From Albidovulum inexpectatum (lineage in GTDB: Bacteria > Pseudomonadota > Alphaproteobacteria > Rhodobacterales > Rhodobacteraceae), in contig NZ_PRDS01000004.1 in the NCBI RefSeq assembly GCF_002927635.1, forward strand, positions 62,001 through 126,000: 64,000 bases of DNA. The letters are read 5' to 3'. A model generated the notes under the pieces. That model was given only the letters and a program-made list of their open reading frames with translations, was not told the DNA's origin and did not search any database. The position numbers were made by a program, and so were the translations under genes. Shown here in pieces: positions 11,749 to 18,775 of this stretch (within the stretch, counting starts at the first letter, position 1; the number at the start of each line of letters is the position of its first letter).

Positions 11749-11836
11749 GCGTCTGGCGCGAAAGCGTGGCCGTGCTGCGCGATGCACCTGGCCGGGCGGA
11801 TGCGCGCCAGATGCCGCTTTTCCCGCCAGAGACGCC

Positions 11837-12025
11837 ATGAAGATGCGCCGCAAGGGCAATCTGCCCGTCAAGACCTGCGCGATCTGCGGGCGCCCCTTTG
11901 CGTGGCGCCGGAAATGGGCCCGGGTCTGGGACGAGGTGCGGTATTGTTCCGAGCGCTGCCGCGCGCAGCGCCGGTCAGCCGCCCACGATGATGGCCACGA
12001 TCAGGCAGGCGATCGCGCCCGATGA
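11837..12025 (+). CDS. Small DUF2256 protein with four conserved cysteines
   Basis: A 62-residue protein of the DUF2256 family. It has the typical Lys/Arg-rich start ([14 protein letters not shown]), Cys14 and Cys17 as CxxC, then [19 protein letters not shown] with Cys37 and Cys41 as CxxxC, which suggests a small zinc-binding module. The last 15 or so residues are Asp/His/Arg-rich and not conserved. Its 3' end overlaps the end of the convergent DUF3429 gene by about 50 bp. DUF2256 genes commonly lie near cryptochrome/photolyase genes in proteobacteria; here cryB is 1.2 kb away. Function unknown. Its own promoter was not found. Confidence 0.85.
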   Translation: MKMRRKGNLPVKTCAICGRPFAWRRKWARVWDEVRYCSERCRAQRRSAAHDDGHDQAGDRAR

Positions 12026-12424
12026 CAGGAACAGGCGCAGGCGCGGATACCAAGGGGGCGCTTCGGCCCGCGAGACGGTGGAAAGCTCGAAGACCAGCAG
12101 CCCCGCAAGCGCCACGGCCAGCAGGCCAAGGCCGATGCGCGGTTCCAGCAGCGGGGCGATCAGCCCGATGGTCGGGGGAACGATCCCCACCGCGGCCAGC
12201 CGGCCCAGGGACGGCGCCGCATCGGACAGAAGGATCATCGCCCAGCGGGCCCCGGCCATGAAGCCCAGGATCACCGTTCCCCATGCGACAAGCGCCTGCA
12301 TCGCCAGGAGCCGGTCATAGGACGGGCCCGATACCCACACGATAAGCGTCAGACCGGCAAAGGGCACAAGGCCCAGAAGGCCCAGAAGCGTCGCGGATCG
12401 GCCCGCCTGCATCCGCCGGCTCAT
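11975..12424 (-). CDS. DUF3429 membrane protein
   Basis: A 149-residue inner-membrane protein with about four to five hydrophobic spans, matching DUF3429 in length and in the Gly-rich segment [12 protein letters not shown]. The start ATG at 12424 overlaps the stop of the GPx-like gene (ATGA), so the two are translationally coupled and share the RpoE-type promoter at 13024-13053. The upstream extension of the open frame is Arg-rich and lies inside the GPx-like gene, so it is not used. Its tail overlaps the convergent DUF2256 gene. Function unknown; context points to membrane protection during photo-oxidative stress (inference). Confidence 0.8.
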   Translation of the reverse strand: MSRRMQAGRSATLLGLLGLVPFAGLTLIVWVSGPSYDRLLAMQALVAWGTVILGFMAGARWAMILLSDAAPSLGRLAAVGIVPPTIGLIAPLLEPRIGLGLLAVALAGLLVFELSTVSRAEAPPWYPRLRLFLSSGAIACLIVAIIVGG

Positions 12425-13002
12425 GCCGCACCCTGTGCCAGCGCCCGTTCGATCAGGGCGCGGGCGCGTTCGTCGGTGGGTTTCAGACGACTTGGCATCC
12501 AGGCGATCACGCGCCCGTCCCGGCCGATCAGGTACTTGTTGAAGTTCCAGCGCACGGATTCGCCCGTTTCGGCGCGCGCCCATTGAAAGAACGGATGCGC
12601 CCGCGTGCCGCGCACATGGACCGGCGCGGTCATCGGGAAATCGACGCCATAGGTCAGTTCGCAGAATTCCTTGATCTTGCCGGCCTCGTCATATTCCTGC
12701 GCGAAATCGTCCGAGGGCACGCCAAGCACCACCAGCCCCCGGGCGCGGTAATCGGTCCAGACCTGGACCAGATCGCGATATTGCGGGGTGAAGCCGCAGA
12801 ACGACGCGGTGTTGACGACCAGAACCACCTTGCCGCGGAACTGCTCCATCGGCAGGGGGCCGCCCTCGAGCGCCTCGAAGCCGAAATCCCAGGCGGTTTC
12901 GGCCCGCGCGGGCATCGCGGTCAGCGCACAGGCCGAGACGATCAACACGATCGTTCCCCGGCGGGTGGTTGCGGCGATTTCGGGCCTGGACATTCGTGGC
13001 AT
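12421..13002 (-). CDS. Exported glutathione peroxidase-like protein
   Basis: Thiol peroxidase of the GPx family, 193 residues, with a signal peptide ending MPARAE near residue 35, so it acts in the periplasm. The peroxidatic cysteine is Cys69 in VNTASFCGFTPQY, and WNFNKYLIGRDG near the C-terminus holds the conserved Trp and Asn. The second box reads VLGVPSDDFAQEY where classical enzymes have PCNQFGxQEP, so the tetrad Gln is replaced; this is a variant subgroup. An RpoE-type promoter (TGATCC-N18-TAAATC) lies about 20 bp upstream. It overlaps the DUF3429 gene by ATGA. Likely reduces lipid or other hydroperoxides formed by singlet oxygen; the reductant may not be glutathione. Confidence 0.88.
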   Translation of the reverse strand: MPRMSRPEIAATTRRGTIVLIVSACALTAMPARAETAWDFGFEALEGGPLPMEQFRGKVVLVVNTASFCGFTPQYRDLVQVWTDYRARGLVVLGVPSDDFAQEYDEAGKIKEFCELTYGVDFPMTAPVHVRGTRAHPFFQWARAETGESVRWNFNKYLIGRDGRVIAWMPSRLKPTDERARALIERALAQGAA

Positions 13003-13023
13003 GGCGTTTGCTCCCCTTTGTCC

Positions 13024-13053
13024 GATTTACGCATGGACCGCGCCCGCGGATCA
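13024..13053 (-). promoter_or_regulatory. Putative RpoE promoter of the GPx-DUF3429 operon
   Basis: Read on the minus strand: -35 TGATCC at 13053-13048, 18-bp spacer, -10 TAAATC at 13029-13024, then 21 bp to the GPx start at 13002. Hexamer and spacing equal those of the other three RpoE-type sites here. Confidence 0.75.
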
Positions 13054-13064
13054 ATGCCCCGCCC

Positions 13065-14591
13065 CTAGACGGTGCGCCCGTCCTGCAGGTCGCGCGACAG
13101 CGCATCGGCCTGATCCAGGATCTCGGCCCGGGTCGCGGCATCGGTGCGCGCCCAGTTGGCCATGACCGGCCCCATCCTGCGGTTGTGCGACAGAAGGTCG
13201 GCGTGCCGGTCCAGGAAATGCCAGTAAAGCAGGTTGAAGGGGCAGGCGCGCGGCCCGGTGCGCCGGTCCACGCGGTAATGGCAGCCCGCGCAGTAATCCG
13301 ACATCCGGTCGATATAGCGCCCCGAAGAGATATAGGGTTTGGACGCCACCAGCCCGCCATCGGCGAATTGGCTCATCCCGATCGTGTTCGGGGCCTCGAC
13401 CCATTCGAAGGCATCGAAATAGACCGACAGGTACCATTCATGCACCTGTGCGGGGTCGATCCCGGCCAGCAGCGCGAAATTGCCCGTCACCATCAGCCGC
13501 TGGATATGATGGGCATAGGCCAGGTCGCGGGTCTGGCCGACGACATGGGCCATGCAGTTCATGCGTGTTTCCGCCCCCCAATACAGCGGCGGTAGGTCGC
13601 GGTCATGCCCCAGCGCATTGCGGGTGACATAGTCCGGCCCTTCGCGCCACCAGATGCCGCGCACATATTCCCGCCAGCCCAGGATCTGGCGGATGAACCC
13701 TTCGGCCGCGTTCAGGGCCACGCGGCCCGCCCGCCATTCGGACTCGGCCCGGCGGCAGACCTCCAGCGGGTCCAGAAGGCCCAGGTTCAGGCAGGGCGAC
13801 AGAAGCGAATGATACATGAACGGGTTGTCCGCCAGCATCGCGTCCTGAAAGTCGCCGAAATGCGGCAGCGCATGGGTCATGAAATGGTCAAGCAGGATCT
13901 GCGCCTGATCCGCGTCGGTGGGCAGGCCAAAGGGCCGCAGGCGCCCGAAATGGTCGCCAAAGCGTGCCTCGACCAGATCCAGTACCTCGTTCACCACCTG
14001 ATCGGGCGGAAAGTCCGGGGGGCGCGGCGCGAACAGATCGGCGCGCGGGGGCTTGCGGTTTTCGGAATCATAGTTCCAGCGGCCGCCTTCGGGCCGGTCG
14101 CCCTGCATCAGGATGCCGGTCTTGCGCCGCATCAGCCGATAGAACCATTCCATCCGCAATTCGCGCCGCCCCGTGGCCCAGGCGTCGAATTCGGCCGGGG
14201 TCGCGATGAAGCGGTCGTCCTCGTGCCAGTCCAGCGCCAGCGGCAGATCGTCGATCGCGGCAAACAGGCGCCAGTCGCCAGGTCGCGTGGCAAGGACGGT
14301 TTCGGCCCCGTGCTGGCCCGCGCGGCGCATCAGCTCTGCGGGGATCGAGCCTGCATTGTCGGGATCGTCCAGCCGCGTGTAATCGACCCGCCAGCCGGCC
14401 GCGCGCAGGCGGGCGGCGAACTTGCGCATCGCGGCAAGGATCAGGGCGATCTTGCGGGGATGGTGGCGAACATGGGTCGCCTCTGCCATGACCTCGGCCA
14501 TCACGACGCGGTCATGGGCGGGGTCGGCCGCGCGCAGGGCGGCCATGTCGGGGGTCAGCTGATCGCCAAGGACCAGGACCAGCCTTACCAC
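13065..14591 (-). CDS. cryB: Iron-sulfur bacterial cryptochrome/(6-4) photolyase (FeS-BCP, CryB/PhrB type)
   Basis: Flavoprotein of the FeS-BCP family, 508 residues; members repair (6-4) photoproducts with light and/or act as light sensors. The N-terminal Rossmann-like domain starts VRLVLVLGDQL, which holds the antenna chromophore in relatives. The C-terminal FAD domain includes GWREYVRGIWW and EWYLSVYFDAFEWVE. Four cysteines, Cys346, Cys434, Cys437 and Cys450, have the spacing of the [4Fe-4S] ligands of Agrobacterium PhrB. The 5' end overlaps the stop of the SDR gene by 7 bp, making it the fourth gene of rpoE-chrR-SDR-cryB. The same order of sigma factor, anti-sigma factor and photolyase is known from Rhodobacter. 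Confidence 0.93.
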   Translation of the reverse strand: MVRLVLVLGDQLTPDMAALRAADPAHDRVVMAEVMAEATHVRHHPRKIALILAAMRKFAARLRAAGWRVDYTRLDDPDNAGSIPAELMRRAGQHGAETVLATRPGDWRLFAAIDDLPLALDWHEDDRFIATPAEFDAWATGRRELRMEWFYRLMRRKTGILMQGDRPEGGRWNYDSENRKPPRADLFAPRPPDFPPDQVVNEVLDLVEARFGDHFGRLRPFGLPTDADQAQILLDHFMTHALPHFGDFQDAMLADNPFMYHSLLSPCLNLGLLDPLEVCRRAESEWRAGRVALNAAEGFIRQILGWREYVRGIWWREGPDYVTRNALGHDRDLPPLYWGAETRMNCMAHVVGQTRDLAYAHHIQRLMVTGNFALLAGIDPAQVHEWYLSVYFDAFEWVEAPNTIGMSQFADGGLVASKPYISSGRYIDRMSDYCAGCHYRVDRRTGPRACPFNLLYWHFLDRHADLLSHNRRMGPVMANWARTDAATRAEILDQADALSRDLQDGRTV

Positions 14592-15247
14592 GGGATCTCC
14601 TTGCCGGCCCAGTCCAGGAACCGCCCGCTATCGCCCGGGCCAAGCCCGTCCATCACGTCCAGCAGGTTGCGCGCGGCCTGGTCGGGCGTGACCCTGCGGT
14701 GGCCGGTGTAATCCGCCGTAAAGGGGGTGGCGACCGTGCCGGGATGCAGCGCGACCAGGCAGGCCTGCCGGTGCGTGCGTGCGATCTCGATCGCGGCGGT
14801 GTGGACGATCTGGTTCGCCGCGGCCTTCGAGGCCCGATAGGAATACCACCCGCCCAGCCGGTTGTCGCCGATCGAGCCCACGCGCGCCGTCAGCACGCCC
14901 AGGACCGAGCGCGCATCGCGCGGCAGAAGCCGGGGTGCGTGGCGCAAGATCAGCGCCGGGCCGATCGCGTTGACGGCCATGACTTGTGCCATCGCCGGGG
15001 CCGAGATCTGCGACAGGGACTTTTCCGGCCGCCCGCCCGGCGGGGCAAGGATGCCGGTGGCGACGATGACGCGCGAGAACGGCCCCGACAGGGCCGACAG
15101 GCAGGGATCGACCGTCTCGGGGCGGGTCAGGTCCAGCCCGTCGCGGCGGCGCGACAGGCCGGTCACCTGATAGCCGCGATCGACCAGGGCGCCGGTCAGC
15201 GCCGCGCCGATCCCGCCGGAAGCGCCGATGATCAGCGCCCGCGCCAT
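14585..15247 (-). CDS. Short-chain dehydrogenase (C-factor-like SDR) in the rpoE operon
   Basis: NAD(P)-dependent SDR of 220 residues. The cofactor loop is IIGASGGIGAAL at the N-terminus and the active-site YxxxK is YSYRASKAA. The short length and the HPGTVATPFT segment after the active site match the C-factor/carbonyl-reductase-like SDR group often found beside cryB and DUF2256. It starts 4 bp after the chrR stop and overlaps the cryB start, so it is co-transcribed from the rpoE promoter. Substrate unknown; detoxification of carbonyls from oxidised lipids is a reasonable guess. Confidence 0.87.
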   Translation of the reverse strand: MARALIIGASGGIGAALTGALVDRGYQVTGLSRRRDGLDLTRPETVDPCLSALSGPFSRVIVATGILAPPGGRPEKSLSQISAPAMAQVMAVNAIGPALILRHAPRLLPRDARSVLGVLTARVGSIGDNRLGGWYSYRASKAAANQIVHTAAIEIARTHRQACLVALHPGTVATPFTADYTGHRRVTPDQAARNLLDVMDGLGPGDSGRFLDWAGKEIPW

Positions 15248-15251
15248 GACC

Positions 15252-15893
15252 TCAGATCCGCAGGAAGGGCTGGGCCAGCCGCGGGATCAGGCCCGAGAAT
15301 TTCAGTGGCGCGTCCGTCGCGGCCAGGCAGATACAGGGCTCGTCCGGCCCGGCAACAGGCACATGAGTCAGGTTCTCGTCCGCGACCTCGACATCGCCAA
15401 CGCCGAAATGGTCCGTCTCGTCCCGGAAGCTGCCCTGCAGGACCAGCGTGGCCTCGAGGCCGCGATGGCTGTGTTCGGGCATGGCCTGGCCGGGCGGGAT
15501 GAACAGCAGCCGCGCCGAGCCGTCCGGGCCGTCATGGAGGATGCTTTGCCGCACGCCCATTCCCAGCGACCGCCAGCGCGGCTCGGGCGCGCCGATCGCC
15601 TCGGCCAGCGGACCGGGATAGATGCCCTGCCGGCGCGGCGCGGGGCGGACATGGTCGGGCGGGGCGTCGTCGAGACGGGCGAACAGCCGTTCGCGCAGGT
15701 CGGCCGACAGGGGGGCCGCGTCCACATCCTCGAGCGCGGCACCGGCCAGCACCTCGTGCGTGCCCATCAGGGCGCGGCATTCGTCGCACATCGAGACATG
15801 TGTCGCCACGACCAGGGCAAAGGGATGGGCAAGCGCCCCTGCGACATAGTCGCGCATCATCCAGTCGGGGATGTGGTGGCGGATGTCGCTCAT
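15252..15893 (-). CDS. chrR: Zinc-dependent anti-sigma factor ChrR
   Basis: Cytoplasmic anti-sigma factor (213 residues) that holds RpoE inactive until singlet oxygen appears. The N-terminal ZAS domain has His6, His32, Cys36 and Cys39, the His-x3-Cys-x2-Cys zinc signature. The C-terminal cupin-like domain has His140, His142, Glu146 and His176, one position off the Rhodobacter sphaeroides ChrR metal ligands, so both zinc sites appear intact. Its ATG overlaps the rpoE stop (ATGA), which couples the dose of sigma and anti-sigma factor. Confidence 0.95.
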   Translation of the reverse strand: MSDIRHHIPDWMMRDYVAGALAHPFALVVATHVSMCDECRALMGTHEVLAGAALEDVDAAPLSADLRERLFARLDDAPPDHVRPAPRRQGIYPGPLAEAIGAPEPRWRSLGMGVRQSILHDGPDGSARLLFIPPGQAMPEHSHRGLEATLVLQGSFRDETDHFGVGDVEVADENLTHVPVAGPDEPCICLAATDAPLKFSGLIPRLAQPFLRI

Positions 15894-16459
15894 GCTTTTC
15901 GTAGCTCCTTCAGCTCGTGCCGCAGCCGTTGCAGGCCAAGACGCAGGCGTGACTTGATCGTCCCAAGCGGCAGGCCGGTCTCTTCCTGGATTTCGACATG
16001 GGTCATTTCGCCCAGGTAAGCCTTTTCGATCATGTGCCGCTGATCGAGGTTCAGGCGGGCAAGGGCGGCGCGCAGCCGCGCGGCCTCCTGATCCAGCGCC
16101 ACCGCTTCGGCGGCGTCGTCGGCGTTGCGCTCTTCGCCGACGATCTCTTCGGGTTCGGGACGCGCGCGGCGCCGGAACAGGTCTATCTGGCGGTTGCGCG
16201 CAATGCGATAGATCCAGGCCGAGACCTGCGCCCGGCCGGGATCGAAATGGTGCGCCTTGTGCCAGATCGTCAACATCACGTCCTGCACGATATCCTCGGC
16301 TTCGGCCGCCGAGGCGCCGCCCCGCATGGCGACGGCCTTCAGCCGCGGACCGTAATGGTCGAACAGCCTTGCAAAGGCCGTGCGGTCCCGGCGATCGCGC
16401 ACCGCGATCATCCATTCGGTCTGGGGGCAGGGTTTTTCCGTGCCCGAGGTGTCGTCCAT
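15890..16459 (-). CDS. rpoE: Singlet-oxygen-responsive ECF sigma factor RpoE
   Basis: Group IV (ECF) sigma factor of 189 residues that directs the singlet-oxygen response. Region 2 covers ARLFDHYGPRLKAVAMRGG to WIYRIARNRQIDLFRR; region 4 has EMTHVEIQEETGLPLGTIKSRLR, the -35-binding helix-turn-helix. The start is the ATG at 16459 behind GGGAA. The open frame continues upstream to 16720, but that stretch contains the promoters and is low in family features. A TGATCC-N18-TATTCG site on the minus strand at 16575-16604 suggests autoregulation. Followed by chrR with an ATGA overlap. Confidence 0.95.
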   Translation of the reverse strand: MDDTSGTEKPCPQTEWMIAVRDRRDRTAFARLFDHYGPRLKAVAMRGGASAAEAEDIVQDVMLTIWHKAHHFDPGRAQVSAWIYRIARNRQIDLFRRRARPEPEEIVGEERNADDAAEAVALDQEAARLRAALARLNLDQRHMIEKAYLGEMTHVEIQEETGLPLGTIKSRLRLGLQRLRHELKELRKA

Positions 16460-16574
16460 GTCGTTCCCATCTGCCTGTGGCTTGCGCCAGGGCGAATGCC
16501 CGGGCCGGCCGGCACGCCTTTCGACGCGGTTCGGAAACACTGTGTCAGGCTGGGCGATCTGGTTCAACATGCCA

Positions 16575-16604
16575 CGAATACGCGGCCGCGATCCGGGCGG
16601 ATCA
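16575..16604 (-). promoter_or_regulatory. Putative autoregulated RpoE promoter of rpoE-chrR-SDR-cryB
   Basis: Minus strand: -35 TGATCC at 16604-16599, 18-bp spacer, -10 TATTCG at 16580-16575. The predicted start lies about 110 bp upstream of the rpoE ATG. It forms a divergent pair with the plus-strand site 16670-16699. Confidence 0.7.
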
Positions 16605-16669
16605 CCTTTGGGCGAAAAAACCTGTCGGGGAAGTTTCGCGCACGGGATCCGCGGAATGATTGCGCGGAA

Positions 16670-16699
16670 TGATCCGGCCGGCATCGTCCGGCGTATCCC
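16670..16699 (+). promoter_or_regulatory. Putative RpoE promoter of the FAD-oxidoreductase operon
   Basis: -35 TGATCC at 16670-16675, 18-bp spacer, -10 TATCCC at 16694-16699, 35 bp before the start at 16734. The -10 is the weakest of the four sites found, but hexamer and spacing are identical. Confidence 0.65.
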
Positions 16700-16733
16700 T
16701 GTGACAAGAACAAGGGACAAGGGAACGGATCAC

Positions 16734-18026
16734 ATGTCATTCGATGCAGCTTTCGTTCAACGCAGGCGCGTGGCCGTCATCGGCGCGGGCGTATCGGGCC
16801 TGGCGGCGGCCTATCATCTGGCCGACGACCATGACGTAACGCTGTTCGAGGCCGAACCGCGCCTGGGCGGCCATGCACGCACGGTGATGGCGGGGCGCCG
16901 GGGCGATCAGCCGGTCGATACCGGGTTCATCGTCTTCAACCACGCCAATTACCCCAATCTGACGGCGATGTTCGATGCGCTCTCGGTGCCCGTGCAGGAA
17001 AGCTGCATGAGCTTTGGCGCCACGATCGACGATGGCAAGGTCGAGTATCGCCTGCACGATCTGGCCGGGCTGGTGGCGCAGAAACGCAACCTGATGCGCC
17101 CCGGCTATCTGCGGATGCTGCGCGACATCATGCGGTTCCACGCCCATGCCGAGCGCGCGGCGCGGGACGATACCATGACGCTGGCCGACCTGGTCGAGAC
17201 GCTGCGGCTGGGCCGGTGGTTCCGCGACTATTACATGCTGCCGATCTGCGGGGCGATCTGGTCCACGCCGCCGGGCCAGGTCGGGCGCTTTCCGGCGCGG
17301 GCGTTGGTCGATTTCTTTCGCAATCATGGCCTGCTGGGCATCACGGGCCAGCATCAATGGTACACGGTCCGGGGCGGCAGCCGCGAATATGTCCGCCGGG
17401 TCGAGGCCCATCTGGCCGCGCGGGGCGCGACCATCCGCGCGGGCTGTCCGGTGGACGCGATCGTGCGGGACGAAGCCGGCGTGACCATCCATGCCCAGGG
17501 GGCCGAGGCGCGTTTCGACGCGGTGATCCTGGCCGTTCACAGCGACGTGGCTTTGCGGATGCTGCATTCGCCCAGCCCCGAGGAACGCGCGATCCTTTCG
17601 GCCGTGCGCTATCAGGACAACCGCGTGGTGCTGCATTCCGACACCGACCAGATGCCGCGGCGTCGGCGCGCCTGGGCCTCGTGGGTCTATCGCGCAAAAA
17701 CCGGAGAGGACGCGCCCCATATCAATGTCACCTACTGGATGAACCGGTTGCAGAACATTCCCGACGATGACCCGCTGTTCGTCTCGCTGAACCCCGAGCG
17801 CGAGATCCCCGAACACCTGGTCCACGACGACACGGTCTTTCGCCACCCGGTCTTTGACCAGGCGGCATTCGCGGCGCAGGCGCGGATCGGCGGGATCCAG
17901 GGCCGCAACCGCACATGGTTCGCGGGCGCCTGGACCGGCTATGGCTTTCACGAGGACGGGTTCACCAGCGGCCTGAACGCCGCCCGCGCGATCCGGGACC
18001 AACGGTCGGAGGCCGTCGCGGCATGA
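16734..18026 (+). CDS. FAD/NAD(P)-binding oxidoreductase of the RpoE-ChrR cluster
   Basis: Flavoprotein of the amine oxidase/phytoene desaturase-like fold, 430 residues. It has a dinucleotide loop VIGAGVSGLAAAYHL (Gly17, Gly19, Gly22), an FEAEPRLGGHARTV segment after strand 2, and a C-terminal FAD box (TWFAGAWTGYGFHEDGFTSG). The operon FAD protein-DUF1365-MFS-DUF3833-SDR is typical of loci that modify unsaturated membrane fatty acids; in Rhodobacter, the homologues of this protein and the next were reported to influence singlet-oxygen signalling and unusual fatty acid formation (recalled, not checked). ATG 16734 follows AAGGGA. The reaction is not known from sequence. Confidence 0.9.
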   Translation: MSFDAAFVQRRRVAVIGAGVSGLAAAYHLADDHDVTLFEAEPRLGGHARTVMAGRRGDQPVDTGFIVFNHANYPNLTAMFDALSVPVQESCMSFGATIDDGKVEYRLHDLAGLVAQKRNLMRPGYLRMLRDIMRFHAHAERAARDDTMTLADLVETLRLGRWFRDYYMLPICGAIWSTPPGQVGRFPARALVDFFRNHGLLGITGQHQWYTVRGGSREYVRRVEAHLAARGATIRAGCPVDAIVRDEAGVTIHAQGAEARFDAVILAVHSDVALRMLHSPSPEERAILSAVRYQDNRVVLHSDTDQMPRRRRAWASWVYRAKTGEDAPHINVTYWMNRLQNIPDDDPLFVSLNPEREIPEHLVHDDTVFRHPVFDQAAFAAQARIGGIQGRNRTWFAGAWTGYGFHEDGFTSGLNAARAIRDQRSEAVAA

Positions 18027-18775
18027 CCAACTGGCCCGAAATCGTCGCCGGCCAGACCACCCATGCGCGGCGCGGGGCGATCGCCCATGCCTTTCGCCAC
18101 CGGGTCGATTACGTGCTGATCGATCCCGACGCGACGGCGGGGCCCGCGCTGTTCTCGCGCAACCGGTTCAATCTGGCGACGGTGCGGGACCGCGATCACG
18201 GCGGGCCAAAGGATCCTCGGCGCGGCGCCGAATGGGCGCGCGCGGTGCTGGAGGCGCGCGGCGTCAGGGTCGCGCCGGGCGATCTGCGCCTGCTGACGCA
18301 GCCGCGTTTCCTGAACCTTGTCTTCAACCCCGTCAGCTTCTGGCTGGCCTTTCGGGACGGCGCGCTGATCGCCGCGATCGCCGAGGTCAACAACACCTTC
18401 GGCGACCGCCACAGCTATTTCATCGCCCGTCCCGATCTGCGGCCGATCCGGCCCACCGACCGGCTGCGGGCCGAAAAGGTCCTGCATGTCTCGCCGTTCC
18501 AGCGCGTGGCGGGCGGCTACGAATTCGCCTTTGACATCCGCGACGACCGGATCGGCATCCGCATCCTGTTTGCCGATGGCAGGGACGGGCTGATCGCGAC
18601 GCTGTCCGGCCCGCGCCGTCCGATGACGAATGCGCGCCTGTTGCGCGCGGCGCTGGCCCGGCCCGGCGGCGGCTGGCGGACGCTGGCGCTGATCCATTGG
18701 CAGGCGCTGTTCCTGTTTCTCAAGCGCGCGCCCTTCCGGTCGCGCCCGCCCGCGCCCGAAGGGGACGTGTCGTGA
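18023..18775 (+). CDS. DUF1365 protein
   Basis: DUF1365 family protein of 250 residues. The start (EIVAGQTTHARRG) and core elements HAFRHRVDYVLID, PRFLNLVFNPVSFWLAF, AEVNNTFGDRHSYF and AEKVLHVSPFQ are the family's conserved blocks. The NPVSFWLA and HVSPF motifs with their His and Asn residues suggest a metal or substrate site, but the activity is unproven. The start overlaps the previous stop (ATGA) and the end overlaps the MFS start (GTGA), so it is translated as part of one tightly coupled operon. Linked in many genomes to cyclopropane or other fatty-acid modification. Confidence 0.9.
   Translation: MTNWPEIVAGQTTHARRGAIAHAFRHRVDYVLIDPDATAGPALFSRNRFNLATVRDRDHGGPKDPRRGAEWARAVLEARGVRVAPGDLRLLTQPRFLNLVFNPVSFWLAFRDGALIAAIAEVNNTFGDRHSYFIARPDLRPIRPTDRLRAEKVLHVSPFQRVAGGYEFAFDIRDDRIGIRILFADGRDGLIATLSGPRRPMTNARLLRAALARPGGGWRTLALIHWQALFLFLKRAPFRSRPPAPEGDVS

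Noticed and set aside
11682-11840. A 52-codon frame ending in an ATGA overlap with the DUF2256 start
   Set aside because: The frame is interrupted functionally by the strong terminator hairpin 11716-11748, has no ribosome site and no recognisable motif. The overlap is likely chance.
16727-16732. GGATCA just before the FAD-oxidoreductase start, a minus-strand TGATCC
   Set aside because: The position 18 bp on reads CTTGTC, so it is not a promoter of the same type; it coincides with the ribosome-site region.
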